Origin: Shinella zoogloeoides
GTDB taxonomy: Bacteria; Pseudomonadota; Alphaproteobacteria; Rhizobiales; Rhizobiaceae
NCBI RefSeq assembly: GCF_033705735.1
Contig: NZ_CP131130.1
Location: forward strand, 248,001-312,000
Length of the DNA stretch: 64,000 nucleotides
Direction: 5' to 3'
This document shows positions 1-8,895 of this stretch, piece by piece. The notes under the pieces are model-generated. The model had not been told where the DNA came from and ran no database searches. It saw only the letters and a list, made by a program, of their open reading frames with translations. Position 1 is the first letter of the stretch. The number at the start of each line of letters is the position of its first letter. The position numbers and the translations under genes were made by a program.

Positions 1-132
1 CTGCACGACGCAGAGCCGGTCGCGGCGCGGCACGAGGCCGAGCGTTTCGGTGTCGATGGCGATGGCGCCGGTATAGCGGGCGGCGTCGGCGGCGGGGATG
101 TCGCCTTCGTGATACCGGATTGCACTTGCCAT
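1..132 (-). CDS. rnd: Ribonuclease D, 5' end only (partial)
   Basis: This is the first 44 codons of a minus-strand gene cut by the window edge. The start is ATG at 132 with a purine-rich TGGGG just upstream. The peptide contains IDTETLGL at residues 26-33, which is exonuclease motif I of the DEDD 3'-5' exonucleases (acidic residues D27 and E29), and RRDRLCVVQ after it fits the RNase D family of alphaproteobacteria. RNase D trims the 3' ends of tRNA precursors and other structured RNAs. Only motif I is present, so the assignment rests on the N-terminus. It diverges from the small secreted protein at 243. Confidence 0.75.
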   Translation of the reverse strand, partial: MASAIRYHEGDIPAADAARYTGAIAIDTETLGLVPRRDRLCVVQ

Positions 133-242
133 GAAAAACCCCATCTAAGCTATCTGAATATCCGCTGGCCTATAGCGCATGTTGCCCGCCTGCGGTACCT
201 CTTTATGAAATGCGGAAGGCCGGCGCGCTGCCGGAAAAGACG

Positions 243-527
243 ATGAAGACACCAGCGATCCTTGCCCTCCTCGCGGTCCTGCTGCCCGCCGCCGCCGGTC
301 ACGCGCAGGCTTTCAAGGACCTTCCCGGCGTCGTCCCGTCCGACGCCACCGAGGAATACAGCAACAGCAACGGCATGAATTGCCGGCAGGCCATCGAGGT
401 GCCGCGCAGCACGAAATCCCGCTGGATGCCGCGCAATGTCTATGTCTGCGAGGAAAACGGCATCACCTCGAGCAGCACGAGGCTGCCGCCCTCCAGCATC
501 CGCGCCCTGCGGGGCCTCAACTGGTAG
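243..527 (+). CDS. Small secreted hypothetical protein
   Basis: This encodes 94 residues. The chosen start gives a clean Sec signal peptide (MKTPAILALLAVLLPAAA, then GHAQA as likely cleavage site). An upstream in-frame ATG at 210 would put 11 charged or polar residues in front of the signal and is less likely. The mature part of about 68 residues has two cysteines (in MNCRQ and YVCEE) that could form a disulfide, and it ends with RGLNW. I recognise no family. It is probably periplasmic and has no evident link to motility. It converges with the GlsB-like gene. Confidence 0.55.
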   Translation: MKTPAILALLAVLLPAAAGHAQAFKDLPGVVPSDATEEYSNSNGMNCRQAIEVPRSTKSRWMPRNVYVCEENGITSSSTRLPPSSIRALRGLNW

Positions 528-529
528 GC

Positions 530-545
530 GGCAGCGCCCGCTGCC
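530..545. terminator. Short hairpin between convergent genes
   Basis: GGCAGC (530-535) and GCTGCC (540-545) form a perfect 6-bp stem with loop GCCC, in the 20-bp gap between two convergent genes. There is no T-run on either strand, so termination here is only a possibility. Confidence 0.3.
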
Positions 546-547
546 TG

Positions 548-802
548 TCAGGCGCGCTTGATGACCTTGATGAGCACGAGCAGGATGACCGCGCCGATCG
601 TGGAGTGGATGATCGCGGCGACGATGCCGCTGCCGAGGCTGATGCCCAGCGCGGGGAAGAGGTAGCCGGCGATGAACGCGCCGACGATGCCGACGACGAT
701 GTTGCCGATCAGCCCGAAACCGAAGCCCGAGACGATAAGGCCGGCAAGCCAGCCCGCGATCGCGCCGACGATGAGGAATACCAGAATGCTTTCAATGCCC
801 AT
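548..802 (-). CDS. GlsB/YeaQ/YmgE family stress-response membrane protein
   Basis: This 84-residue protein is almost entirely hydrophobic and glycine-rich, with three predicted membrane segments (about 5-25, 30-50 and 58-80). The glycine pattern (GAIAGWLAG, GNIVVGIVGAFIAGYL) is typical of the transglycosylase-associated / GlsB family, and the length matches. Members are small inner-membrane proteins often induced by stress; their biochemical role is unknown. It has its own start at 802 and does not appear to belong to the motility genes. Confidence 0.85.
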   Translation of the reverse strand: MGIESILVFLIVGAIAGWLAGLIVSGFGFGLIGNIVVGIVGAFIAGYLFPALGISLGSGIVAAIIHSTIGAVILLVLIKVIKRA

Positions 803-903
803 GATGTGCTCCCTTTGACGGTCTCATTCCGTCGCCTCCCAGAATGTGGCAGGCGCGCGGGGGAAAGCAAGGGGGCGCGTGACGGGGCTTCCGGCGCGAT
901 GCG

Positions 904-1017
904 CTAGAAAACCCGTGCCCTCATCGGCGCGCGCCCCGCATCGATCCCGATGAGAAGACAGATGGCCGCGAGCGTTGCCGAAGCGATGGCGGTGGCGCCC
1001 AGTCCCAGAACAATCAT
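904..1017 (-). CDS. 37-residue predicted membrane peptide
   Basis: This is a short reading frame with an excellent Shine-Dalgarno (TCAGGAGG, about 9 nt before ATG at 1017). The peptide MIVLGLGATAIASATLAA followed by ICLLIGIDAG is a single hydrophobic helix with a basic C-terminal tail (MRARVF). No homologue is recognised. The strong ribosome binding site and one clear membrane helix are the only support. It could be a genuine small membrane protein or chance. Confidence 0.4.
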   Translation of the reverse strand: MIVLGLGATAIASATLAAICLLIGIDAGRAPMRARVF

Positions 1018-1135
1018 TGCCCGTTCCTCCTGACGACATTGTCAGTGTGCATGGCCGTCCTACGCGCGCGAGCTTGCCCGTGGCTTGTGCAACGTCGGGT
1101 CGAGTTAATTTTAGCGATGCCAGAAGTGGACTATG

Positions 1136-1242
1136 AACCATTAACCTTCAGGCAAGGAATTAACCATAAACATGGGCTCTACACGTCGGAATGGGAAATT
1201 CGCCGTTTCTCACCCAGGCATGACGCCGAACCGCCGTACCGG
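1136..1242 (+). promoter_or_regulatory. che operon upstream regulatory region
   Basis: The roughly 400-bp gap before the che operon carries two kinds of signal. First, AACCATTAACC at 1136-1146 and TTAACCAT at 1160-1167 resemble CtrA half-sites. Second, GGCATGACGCCGAACCGCC begins at 1217 and continues to 1242 with GTACCGG. The same element is found about 50-55 nt before each flagellin start (see 29420). It lies about 175 nt before the first che start. No perfect TTAA-N7-TTAA box was found here. The rest of the gap shows nothing I can name. Confidence 0.5.
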
Positions 1243-1416
1243 AACCGAGCCGGTATTCGAGTTTCACCGAATTTGATCATGGATCGTCGAGTGGTGCCGC
1301 AGGCCGCTTTGCCGGCAGGGCGCCGCTCCGTGAGCACGGCTCGGCCAGCCCTCCTCCATGAAAGAATTCAGCGGCCGCCGCGAGGCGGCCGGGCATCATG
1401 GTTTGGGAGCAGATTG

Positions 1417-3009
1417 GTGCAGGAAATGCCGGCAGAACAGGCACGAACGGGACAGGCAGCCAGCCTGCGCGACCGTTTGCGCTTTGCCGGCGTCGAGGCC
1501 GACCAGGGCGAATTGCTCCGCCGCCATCGCCAGACACTCGAACGGCACGTCGAGACGGCCCTTCGCGATCTCTTCCAGCGCTTCCAGACCTTTCCCGATG
1601 CCGCCCGCCATTTCCAGAGCGAGCGCCAGATCGATCGGCTGCACGACCTCCAGAGTTCCCACTGGAGCGTGCTGACCGACGCCCGCTTCGACGGGCTCTA
1701 TGCCGAGCGCGTCAAGGTTCTTGCCGACAGCGAAAGCCAGATGGGCCTCGACCCGCGCTGGCGCATTGCCGGCCATTCGGTCGTCGTCGAGACGGTCGTC
1801 ACCGGTCTCATCGAGGAATATTGGCCGAAATCCATCCTGCCCGGCGGCAAGGCCCGCCGCAAGGAACTGACCGATCTCGTCTCCGCCTTCCTGCGCACGG
1901 CCATGGTCGATGCGGAGATCGGCGTGTCGCTGCGCTTCAACCAGATGCGCCACGCGCATAACCGCGCGCTCGGCGAACAACGCAAGGAAGACCAGGCCGA
2001 ACTCGACCGCGTCTTCGGCGATGCCATCCGCGGCCTCTCGCAGCTCGATTTCTCCGCCCGCGTCACCGGCGAGATGCCCGAAGCCTGGCGCGATCTGGCC
2101 GGGACGCTGAACGACGCGCTCGCCGAAATCCAGGCGCGCCTCACCGCCGTCGCGGACAATGCAAACGAGAGCGACCGGCTCGTCGCGACGCTCGCCTCCG
2201 GCGCGGGCACGCTCTCGGCCCGCTCCGCCGAGCAGTCCGCCAACCTCATCGAAACCGCCAACGCCCTCGGCGCCATCGTCGAGCGCGTGCGTAACACGCT
2301 CGGCGAAACGCGCAAGGCGCAGGGCGCCGCCGCCTCGACCCAGCAGTCGGTCGCGCTCAGCGGCTCCATCGTCGGCGAAGCGATGTCCGCCATGGCGGAT
2401 ATCGAGGCATCGGCGGAGAAGATCGGCCAGATCATCGGCGTCATCGACGAGATCGCCTTCCAGACGAACCTGCTGGCGCTCAATGCCGGTATCGAGGCAG
2501 CGCGTGCCGGCGACAGCGGCCGCGGCTTTGCGGTCGTCGCGCAGGAAGTGCGCGCGCTCGCCCAGCGCTCGGCCGATGCGGCGCGCGAGATCAAGCAGCT
2601 CGTCACCGGCACCAAGGCGCAGGTGGAAGCCGGCGTCGAGCATGTCCACCGCACCCAGGATGCGATCGGCAACATCGTTCGCCAGGTCGAGGGCATCAAC
2701 GAGGCCATCACCGGCATCGCGCGCGAAAGCGCCGCCGACGCCGAAGGACTGGAAGGCGTTACCGCCGAGATCGGCCGGACCGGCCGCGCGCTGGAGGCCG
2801 ATGCCACGGACGCCGGCCGCGTTGGCGCGATGGGCGGCGATCTCCAGACGGTCATTCTCGAACTCGGCCGCACGGTGCGGGAATTCCACCTCGCCCAGCG
2901 CGATCCGCGCCCGGCCCGGCCCGCCGCGCGCGCCGTGCCCGAGCGGATTGAGACGCCGGCCTCTCCTCTCGATTTCCTGACGGCGCGCGCCGCCGGCTTT
3001 GGAGGCTGA
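1417..3009 (+). CDS. icpA: Cytoplasmic globin-coupled chemotaxis transducer (IcpA-like)
   Basis: This soluble methyl-accepting-type chemoreceptor opens the che operon. Residues about 15-170 form a globin-coupled sensor domain (HWSVL, FDGLYAERV, GLDPRW). A linker rich in charged helices follows, and the signalling domain lies at about 330-500 with the hallmark tip IDEIAFQTNLLALNAGIEAARAG. No membrane segment is present. The proximal-histidine position (H-x-R-I-G in globin sensors) reads E-S-Q-M-G, so heme ligation is doubtful. I chose GTG at 1417 because GGGAG lies 7 nt before it; ATG at 1426 is the alternative. Position matches icpA at the head of the S. meliloti che operon. There is no C-terminal CheR-binding pentapeptide. 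Confidence 0.85.
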   Translation: MQEMPAEQARTGQAASLRDRLRFAGVEADQGELLRRHRQTLERHVETALRDLFQRFQTFPDAARHFQSERQIDRLHDLQSSHWSVLTDARFDGLYAERVKVLADSESQMGLDPRWRIAGHSVVVETVVTGLIEEYWPKSILPGGKARRKELTDLVSAFLRTAMVDAEIGVSLRFNQMRHAHNRALGEQRKEDQAELDRVFGDAIRGLSQLDFSARVTGEMPEAWRDLAGTLNDALAEIQARLTAVADNANESDRLVATLASGAGTLSARSAEQSANLIETANALGAIVERVRNTLGETRKAQGAAASTQQSVALSGSIVGEAMSAMADIEASAEKIGQIIGVIDEIAFQTNLLALNAGIEAARAGDSGRGFAVVAQEVRALAQRSADAAREIKQLVTGTKAQVEAGVEHVHRTQDAIGNIVRQVEGINEAITGIARESAADAEGLEGVTAEIGRTGRALEADATDAGRVGAMGGDLQTVILELGRTVREFHLAQRDPRPARPAARAVPERIETPASPLDFLTARAAGFGG

Positions 3010-3126
3010 GATGGTCGAAAGGCGGCCCCGGCACTGGTTCTCGACGGCGCGCAGCCGGCTTTCCGACGGAAGCCAGCCGCCCGCGGCCAAGACGATTTTG
3101 GACAGACGCAGACAAGGAACACCCTA

Positions 3127-3426
3127 ATGGCGAGCAAGAAAGCCGCTCAGAAAAGTCTAAGCCTTGCCCCCGTTCTCGATCTCAACGAGGCCTCGGCCCT
3201 GCACGCGCAGCTCATGAGCCTCAAGGGCAATCCGCTCGTCATCGACGCCTCGGCGGTCGAGCGGGTCGGCGCGCTCTGCGCCCAGGTTCTGATGGCGGGC
3301 GCCAAAAGCTGGGAAGAGGACAGGCAGCCCTTCACCTTCAACAAGGTGTCCGACCCTTTCATCAAGACGCTGCAACTCATCGGCGTGAACATCGATCACT
3401 TGCTGGCACAGGAGGCTAGGCAATGA
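3127..3426 (+). CDS. cheS: STAS-domain chemotaxis protein CheS
   Basis: This 99-residue single STAS domain (LVIDASAVERVGALCAQVLMAGAKSWEE) resembles anti-sigma-factor antagonists. In S. meliloti the equivalent CheS binds CheA and speeds dephosphorylation of the phosphate sink CheY1. The phosphorylatable-serine region of antagonists reads VERVGALC here, without the usual DSxG serine. The start follows AAGGA at normal spacing, and the 3' end overlaps cheY1 by 4 nt, indicating translational coupling. Confidence 0.85.
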   Translation: MASKKAAQKSLSLAPVLDLNEASALHAQLMSLKGNPLVIDASAVERVGALCAQVLMAGAKSWEEDRQPFTFNKVSDPFIKTLQLIGVNIDHLLAQEARQ

Positions 3427-3788
3427 AGAAGAAAGTCCTGACCGTGGACGATTCCCGGACGATCCGGAACATGCTGCTGGTCACCCTCAATAATGCGGGC
3501 TTCGAGACCATCCAGGCCGAAGACGGCATCGAGGGCCTGGAAGTGCTGGAAAACGCGAACCCGGATGTCATCGTCACCGACATCAATATGCCGCGCCTCG
3601 ACGGCTTCGGCTTCATCGAGGGCGTGCGCCGCAACGAGAAGTACCGGGCGATCCCGATCCTCGTCCTCACCACCGAGAGCGACGCCGAGAAGAAGAACCG
3701 CGCCCGCCAGGCCGGTGCGACGGGCTGGATCGTCAAGCCCTTCGATCCGACCAAGCTGATCGACGCAATCGAGCGCGTAACCGCCTAA
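3423..3788 (+). CDS. cheY1: Chemotaxis response regulator CheY1
   Basis: This is a single receiver domain of 121 residues with all key residues: acidic pair D9/D10, phosphoacceptor D53 (VTDINMPRLDG), T83 and K105. A tryptophan (W102) occupies the place of the usual Tyr/Phe switch residue. In rhizobia with two CheY proteins, CheY1 acts as a phosphate sink for CheY2, which controls the motor. It overlaps cheS by 4 nt and is followed 16 nt later by cheA. Confidence 0.92.
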   Translation: MKKKVLTVDDSRTIRNMLLVTLNNAGFETIQAEDGIEGLEVLENANPDVIVTDINMPRLDGFGFIEGVRRNEKYRAIPILVLTTESDAEKKNRARQAGATGWIVKPFDPTKLIDAIERVTA

Positions 3789-3804
3789 ATCCAGGATTCT
3801 CCCG

Positions 3805-6081
3805 ATGGATATGAACGAAATCAAAGAGATCTTCTTCCAGGAGTGCGAGGAGCAGCTCGCGGAACTGGAATCCGGTCTCTTGAAGCTGAACGACGGTGAT
3901 CGCGACCCCGAAACGGTCAATGCCGTGTTCCGTGCCGTCCACTCGATCAAGGGCGGCGCCGGTGCATTCGGTCTCGATGATCTCGTCTCCTTCGCCCATG
4001 TGTTCGAGACGACACTGGATTGCGTTCGATCCAACAAGCTGGAGCCGACACAGGACGTCCTGAAGGTCATGCTGAAGTCCGCCGACGTGCTGGCGGACCT
4101 CACCAATGCGGCGCGCGACGGCGGAAGCGTCGACGAATCGCGCAGCCGCACCCTGATCCGCGAGCTGGAAGCGCTGGCCCACGGCGAGGCGCCCGCCGCC
4201 GCCGAGCCCGCGCCGAAGCTTGCCGCAGCCCCCAAGGCCGCCGCGCCGGCGCCCGTGGTGGAGCAGCCGCCGGTCAACGACGAAGGCTTCCAGCCGATCC
4301 CCTTCTCCTTCGGCGATTTCGACGAGGAGCCGGCCGACCATTACGTGCCGACCGTCCAGGTCGCGTTCAAGCCGAAGAAGGACCTCTACGCCAAGGGCAA
4401 CGAAGCCGTCCTCCTGCTGCGCGACGTTTCCCGCCTCGGCGAGATGAGCGTCTATTGCGACATGGACGCCCTGCCGACGCTCGACAAGATGAACCCGGAG
4501 GAAGCCTATTTCTCCTGGAAGATCTCGGTGACGACCGACAAGGGCGAGGACGGCGTGCGCTCCGTCTTCGAATTCGCCGAATGGGACTGCGACCTCGATA
4601 TCCAGACCATCGAGGAAGACGTGGTCAGTGAGGCGACCGGTGACGAGGAGCTGCCGATGCAGCCCGTCCCCTTCGACCTTTCCATGCTCGACGACGGTGG
4701 CGCTGCCGCAGCCGATGAGCCGGCCGTCATCGAAAGCGATGCCGCTGCTGCCGTCGCCGCCGCCGAAACCGCCACCAAGGTCGCACAGGTTGCAAGCCGC
4801 GCCGCGGAAAACGCCAAGGCCGCTGCCGCCGCCTCGGCCGCCAGCGCCGCGCAGGCGAACCAGGCCGCCGCTGCAGGCCAGACAATCCGCGTCGATCTCG
4901 ACCGCGTCGACCGCCTGATCAACCTCGTCGGCGAACTCGTCATCAACCAGGCGATGCTTTCGCAGAGCGTGGTCGAGAACGACACGAACGGCACGTCCTC
5001 CATCAATATGGGCCTCGAGGAGCTCCAGCAGCTCACCCGCGAGATCCAGGATTCGGTGATGGCGATCCGCGCGCAGCCGGTCAAGCCGGTCTTCCAGCGC
5101 ATGGCCCGCACCGTCCGCGAAATCGCCGACATCACCGGCAAGTCGGTCCGCCTCATCACCGAAGGCGAGAACACCGAAGTCGACAAGACCGTCATCGACA
5201 AGCTCGCCGAGCCGCTGACGCACATGATCCGCAACGCGGTCGACCACGGCCTCGAAATGCCGGAGAAGCGCGAAGCCCTCGGCAAGAACCCGGAAGGCAC
5301 CGTCCGCCTCACGGCAAAGCACCGCTCGGGCCGCATCGTCATCGAGCTGGCCGACGACGGCGCCGGCATCAACCGCGAGAAGGTGCGCCAGAAGGCCATC
5401 GACAACGACCTGATCGCGGCCGATGCGAACCTGTCGGACGAGGAGATCGACAACCTGATCTTCCACGCCGGCTTCTCTACCGCCGACAAGGTCTCGGACC
5501 TGTCCGGCCGCGGCGTCGGCATGGACGTCGTCAAGCGCTCGATCCAGGCGCTCGGCGGTCGCATCTCGATCTCGTCCAAGCCGGGGCAGGGCTCCGTCTT
5601 CACCATGAGCCTGCCGCTGACGCTCGCCGTCCTCGACGGCATGGTGGTCACGGTCGCCGGCCAGACGCTCGTCGTGCCGCTGACGGCCATCGTCGAAACG
5701 CTGCAGCCGGAAGCCTCTGCCATCCATTCCTTCGGCGCCTCGCAGCGGCTCATCTCGATCCGCAACTCGTTCTGCCCGCTGGTGGATGTCGGCCGGATCC
5801 TCAACTTCCGCAACACGCAGGCCAACCCGATGGACGGCGTCGCGCTCCTCGTCGAATCGGAAGGCGGCGGCCAGCGTGCCCTCATGGTCGATGCGATCCA
5901 GGGCCAGCGCCAGGTCGTCATCAAGAGCCTGGAGGCGAACTACACCCACGTCCCGGGCATCGCCGCCGCCACCATTCTCGGTGACGGGCGCGTCGCCCTC
6001 ATCCTGGACGTCGATGCGGTCGTCGCCGCCTCGCGCGGCCAGTCCCTGAAACAAGACATCTCGCTTGCTGCCACCGGTTAA
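3805..6081 (+). CDS. cheA: Chemotaxis histidine kinase CheA
   Basis: This 758-residue protein has the full CheA layout. The HPt domain has phosphorylated H46 in AVHSIKGG. A regulator-binding P2-like region spans about 165-280. An unusually long Ala-rich linker lies at about 300-355. The dimerisation helices start near 360 (IRVDLDRVDRLINLVGEL). The catalytic domain has the N box HMIRNAVDHGLE (from 473), G1 DDGAGI (517) and G2 GRGVGMDVV (568). A CheW-like domain fills the last 130 residues. It phosphorylates CheY1, CheY2 and CheB in response to receptor state. It starts 16 nt after cheY1, and cheW follows after 3 nt. Confidence 0.97.
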   Translation: MDMNEIKEIFFQECEEQLAELESGLLKLNDGDRDPETVNAVFRAVHSIKGGAGAFGLDDLVSFAHVFETTLDCVRSNKLEPTQDVLKVMLKSADVLADLTNAARDGGSVDESRSRTLIRELEALAHGEAPAAAEPAPKLAAAPKAAAPAPVVEQPPVNDEGFQPIPFSFGDFDEEPADHYVPTVQVAFKPKKDLYAKGNEAVLLLRDVSRLGEMSVYCDMDALPTLDKMNPEEAYFSWKISVTTDKGEDGVRSVFEFAEWDCDLDIQTIEEDVVSEATGDEELPMQPVPFDLSMLDDGGAAAADEPAVIESDAAAAVAAAETATKVAQVASRAAENAKAAAAASAASAAQANQAAAAGQTIRVDLDRVDRLINLVGELVINQAMLSQSVVENDTNGTSSINMGLEELQQLTREIQDSVMAIRAQPVKPVFQRMARTVREIADITGKSVRLITEGENTEVDKTVIDKLAEPLTHMIRNAVDHGLEMPEKREALGKNPEGTVRLTAKHRSGRIVIELADDGAGINREKVRQKAIDNDLIAADANLSDEEIDNLIFHAGFSTADKVSDLSGRGVGMDVVKRSIQALGGRISISSKPGQGSVFTMSLPLTLAVLDGMVVTVAGQTLVVPLTAIVETLQPEASAIHSFGASQRLISIRNSFCPLVDVGRILNFRNTQANPMDGVALLVESEGGGQRALMVDAIQGQRQVVIKSLEANYTHVPGIAAATILGDGRVALILDVDAVVAASRGQSLKQDISLAATG

Positions 6082-6084
6082 GCC

Positions 6085-6549
6085 ATGACGAATGCGGTCA
6101 AGACTCTCACCCACGGACGCGAACTGATCGCCTTTCGGATCGGCGACCAGGAGTTCTGCGTGAACATCATGTCGGTCAGGGAAATCCGCGGATGGACCCA
6201 GGCGACGCCGATGCCGCATGCGCCCTCCTACGTGCTGGGCGTGATCAACCTGCGCGGCGTCGTGCTGCCGATCGTCGACATGTCGCTTCGCCTCGGCATG
6301 AAGCCGGCCGAGCCGACGGTGCGCCACGTCATCATCGTCGCCCAGGTCGGGCCGAAGGTGGTGGGCCTGCTGGTCGATGCGGTCTCCGACATCCTGACCG
6401 TGACCCCCGAGAATATCCAGCCGACGCCGGATATCGCGAACGAGGTCGAGAAGGCTTATGCGCGCGGCATCCTCGCCATCGAGGGCCGCATGATCTGCCT
6501 GATCGAACTGGACTCCCTGTTCCCGCATACGGAAAGCGAAGCCGCATGA
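6085..6549 (+). CDS. cheW: Chemotaxis coupling protein CheW
   Basis: This 154-residue protein is a single CheW beta-barrel domain (ELIAFRIGDQEFCVNI, VREIRGWTQATPMPHAPSYVLG, VINLRGVVLPIVDMSLRLGM). CheW links chemoreceptor tips to CheA in the signalling array. It follows cheA by 3 nt and overlaps cheR by 4 nt (ATGA). It is the only cheW in this window. Confidence 0.95.
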   Translation: MTNAVKTLTHGRELIAFRIGDQEFCVNIMSVREIRGWTQATPMPHAPSYVLGVINLRGVVLPIVDMSLRLGMKPAEPTVRHVIIVAQVGPKVVGLLVDAVSDILTVTPENIQPTPDIANEVEKAYARGILAIEGRMICLIELDSLFPHTESEAA

Positions 6550-7451
6550 CCTATTCCCCGGCCATCGATGTCAGACAATCTCCGGACGAGTGCCTGGCGA
6601 GCGGCGAATACCCGCTGACGCGCCGGGACCTCTCCGAGATCGCGGCCATGATCTATGCGGATGCGGGCATCTATCTCAACGAGACCAAGGCCTCGCTCGT
6701 CTATTCGCGCCTGTCCAAGCACATCCGCCAGCTCGGCCTCAAGGGCTTCCGGGATTATTGCACGCTCGTCTCCTCGCCGGCGGGCGCCGCCGCGCGCCGC
6801 GAGATGCTGTCGCACCTGACGACGAACTTCACGCGCTTCTTCCGCGAGAACCACCATTTCGACCATATGCGCACCGACGTCCTGCCGGAGCTTCTGGCCC
6901 GAGCCCGCAACGGCGGGCGCGTGCGCATCTGGTCGGCGGCCTGTTCCGACGGGCAGGAACCCTATTCCATCGCGCTCACTGTGCTGTCGCTGATGCCGAA
7001 CGTTGCGGATTACGATTTCCGCATCCTCGCGACGGATATCGACCCGAAGATCCTCGCCATCGCCCGCGCCGGCGCCTATGACGCGACCGCGCTCGAAACC
7101 GTCAGCCCCGCCATGCGCAAGCAGTTCTTTCGCGAGAGCGAGAGCGGCGGCCGGCAGAAATGGCAGATCGACGACCGGGTGAAGCGGCTCATCACCTTCA
7201 ACGAACTGAACCTGATGGCCCAGTGGCCGTTCAAGGGCCCGTTCGACGTCATCTTCTGCCGCAACGTCGTCATCTATTTCGACGAGCCGACGCAGATGAA
7301 GATCTGGTCGCGCTTCGCCGGCATGCTCGGCGAGAACGGCCACCTCTATATCGGCCATTCCGAGCGCGTCTCGGGCGAGGCCAAGCACCAGTTCGACAAT
7401 ATCGGCATCACCACCTACCGCTATACCGGCAAGCACAGGAGGGGCGCATGA
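6546..7451 (+). CDS. cheR: Chemoreceptor glutamate methyltransferase CheR
   Basis: This protein has 301 residues, with the start taken at the ATGA overlap with cheW. The N-terminal helical CheR_N region ([21 protein letters not shown]) is followed by the SAM-binding domain with [18 protein letters not shown], a variant of the usual GCSTGEEPYS motif, then [11 protein letters not shown] and [12 protein letters not shown]. It transfers methyl groups from SAM to glutamates of receptors for adaptation, opposing CheB. No pentapeptide-binding beta-subdomain insert is evident beyond the standard size. Confidence 0.95.
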   Translation: MTYSPAIDVRQSPDECLASGEYPLTRRDLSEIAAMIYADAGIYLNETKASLVYSRLSKHIRQLGLKGFRDYCTLVSSPAGAAARREMLSHLTTNFTRFFRENHHFDHMRTDVLPELLARARNGGRVRIWSAACSDGQEPYSIALTVLSLMPNVADYDFRILATDIDPKILAIARAGAYDATALETVSPAMRKQFFRESESGGRQKWQIDDRVKRLITFNELNLMAQWPFKGPFDVIFCRNVVIYFDEPTQMKIWSRFAGMLGENGHLYIGHSERVSGEAKHQFDNIGITTYRYTGKHRRGA

Positions 7452-8506
7452 TGGCACCCGCGCGCGTCCTCGTCGTCGACGATTCGCCGACCATGCGCGG
7501 CCTGATCACGGCCGTGCTCAATGCCGACCCGGACGTCAATGTCGTCGGGCAGGCGGGCGATGCCATGGAAGCCCGCAACGCGATCAAGCAACTCAATCCG
7601 GACGTCGTGACGCTGGATATCGAGATGCCGAACATGAACGGGCTCGAATTCCTCGACAAGATCATGCGGCTGAGGCCCATGCCGGTCATCATGGTCTCGA
7701 CGCTCACCCATCGCGGCGCCGAGGCCTCGCTGATGGCGCTGGAGATCGGCGCCTTCGATTGCGTCGGCAAGCCGCAGCCGGGCGACGCCCGTCCCTTCGG
7801 CGACCTTGCCGAGAAGGTGAAGGCGGCCGCCCGCTCGCAGCGTCGTTTCATCCGCACCGACGTGCCGCCGCTCGCGCCGACCGTCGCCAACATGAACGCG
7901 GCGGCAAGCTACAAGCCGGGCCGGCGGATCGTCGCCATCGGCGCCTCGACGGGCGGCGTGGAAGCGCTGATCGCGGTCCTGCAGAAGTTCCCGGTCAACT
8001 GCCCGCCGACGGTCATCACGCAGCACATGCCGCCGACCTTCACGAAAAGCTTCGCCGAGCGGCTGAACCGCCTCTGCGCGCCGGTCGTGGAGGAAGCGAG
8101 GGACGGTGCACGGCTGGAGATCGGCAAGATCTATCTGGCGCCGGGCGGCGACCGTCATCTCCAGGTCGCCAATCCGCACGCGCCCTGCTGCCGGCTGCTG
8201 GATCGGGATCCGGTCAACGGTCATCGGCCTTCGGTCGACGTGCTGTTCGATTCGGTTGCGGAACTTGCCGGGCGCAATGCCGTCGGCGTCATCCTCACCG
8301 GCATGGGCCGGGACGGGGCGGCGGGCTTGCTGAAGATGCGTCATGCAGGGGCGCGAACCATCGGCCAGAACGAAAAAACCTGCATCGTATATGGAATGCC
8401 GAGAGTGGCTTTCGAGCTGGGCGCCGTCGAGCACCAGTTTCCGCTCTCCTCCATAGGGGAGGAAATCTTGAAGATCACTGCGGCCCGTAGAGAAGGGAGC
8501 GAATAA
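7448..8506 (+). CDS. cheB: Chemotaxis methylesterase/deamidase CheB
   Basis: This 352-residue protein is a fusion of a receiver domain (D11/D12, phosphoacceptor D57 in [12 protein letters not shown]) and a C-terminal methylesterase. The catalytic triad is visible: S167 in GASTGG, H193 in QHMPPTFT and D289 in MGRDGAAG. It removes methyl groups from receptors after phosphorylation by CheA. The start ATG overlaps the cheR stop by 4 nt. A second ATG lies 3 nt downstream, so the exact start is uncertain by one codon. Confidence 0.96.
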   Translation: MMAPARVLVVDDSPTMRGLITAVLNADPDVNVVGQAGDAMEARNAIKQLNPDVVTLDIEMPNMNGLEFLDKIMRLRPMPVIMVSTLTHRGAEASLMALEIGAFDCVGKPQPGDARPFGDLAEKVKAAARSQRRFIRTDVPPLAPTVANMNAAASYKPGRRIVAIGASTGGVEALIAVLQKFPVNCPPTVITQHMPPTFTKSFAERLNRLCAPVVEEARDGARLEIGKIYLAPGGDRHLQVANPHAPCCRLLDRDPVNGHRPSVDVLFDSVAELAGRNAVGVILTGMGRDGAAGLLKMRHAGARTIGQNEKTCIVYGMPRVAFELGAVEHQFPLSSIGEEILKITAARREGSE

Positions 8507-8895
8507 TGTCTATCGCTGAAAAAATCAAAGTACTCATCGTTGACGACCAGGTGACGAGCCGCCTGCTGCTGGGTGACGCCCTGCAGCAGCTCGGCTTCAA
8601 GCAGATTACCGCGGCCGGCGACGGCGCGCAGGGCATGGCCATCATGACCCAGCAGCCGCACCACCTCGTCATCTCCGACTTTAACATGCCGAAGATGGAT
8701 GGCATCGAGTTCCTTCAGGCGGTTCGGTCCAACCCGAACACCAAGAAGGCGGCCTTCATCATCCTGACGGCGCAGGGCGACCGCGCGCTGGTGCAGAAGG
8801 CGGCGGCGCTCGGCGCGAACAACGTCCTGGCCAAGCCCTTCACCATCGAGAAGATGAAGGCAGCCATCGAAGCCGTGTTCGGGGCATTGAAATGA
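8506..8895 (+). CDS. cheY2: Chemotaxis response regulator CheY2
   Basis: This 129-residue receiver domain has D17/D18 (IVDDQ), the phosphoacceptor in [12 protein letters not shown], a conserved Thr (IILTAQ) and Lys in LAKPFT. In the rhizobial system CheY2-P binds the motor and slows its rotation, while CheY1 drains phosphate. It is preceded by AGAAGGGAGC, a strong ribosome binding site, and overlaps the cheB stop by one base (TAATG). It overlaps cheD by 4 nt. Confidence 0.93.
   Translation: MSIAEKIKVLIVDDQVTSRLLLGDALQQLGFKQITAAGDGAQGMAIMTQQPHHLVISDFNMPKMDGIEFLQAVRSNPNTKKAAFIILTAQGDRALVQKAAALGANNVLAKPFTIEKMKAAIEAVFGALK

Noticed and set aside
1039..1416. Extension of the chemoreceptor by about 126 residues upstream
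   Set aside because: The extra sequence is unlike any receptor N-terminus, overlaps the shared che/flagellin element and CtrA half-sites, and lacks a good ribosome binding site.
3733..6528. A 931-codon open frame antisense to cheA and cheW
   Set aside because: It shows no family pattern and mirrors the codon bias of cheA; a shadow frame.
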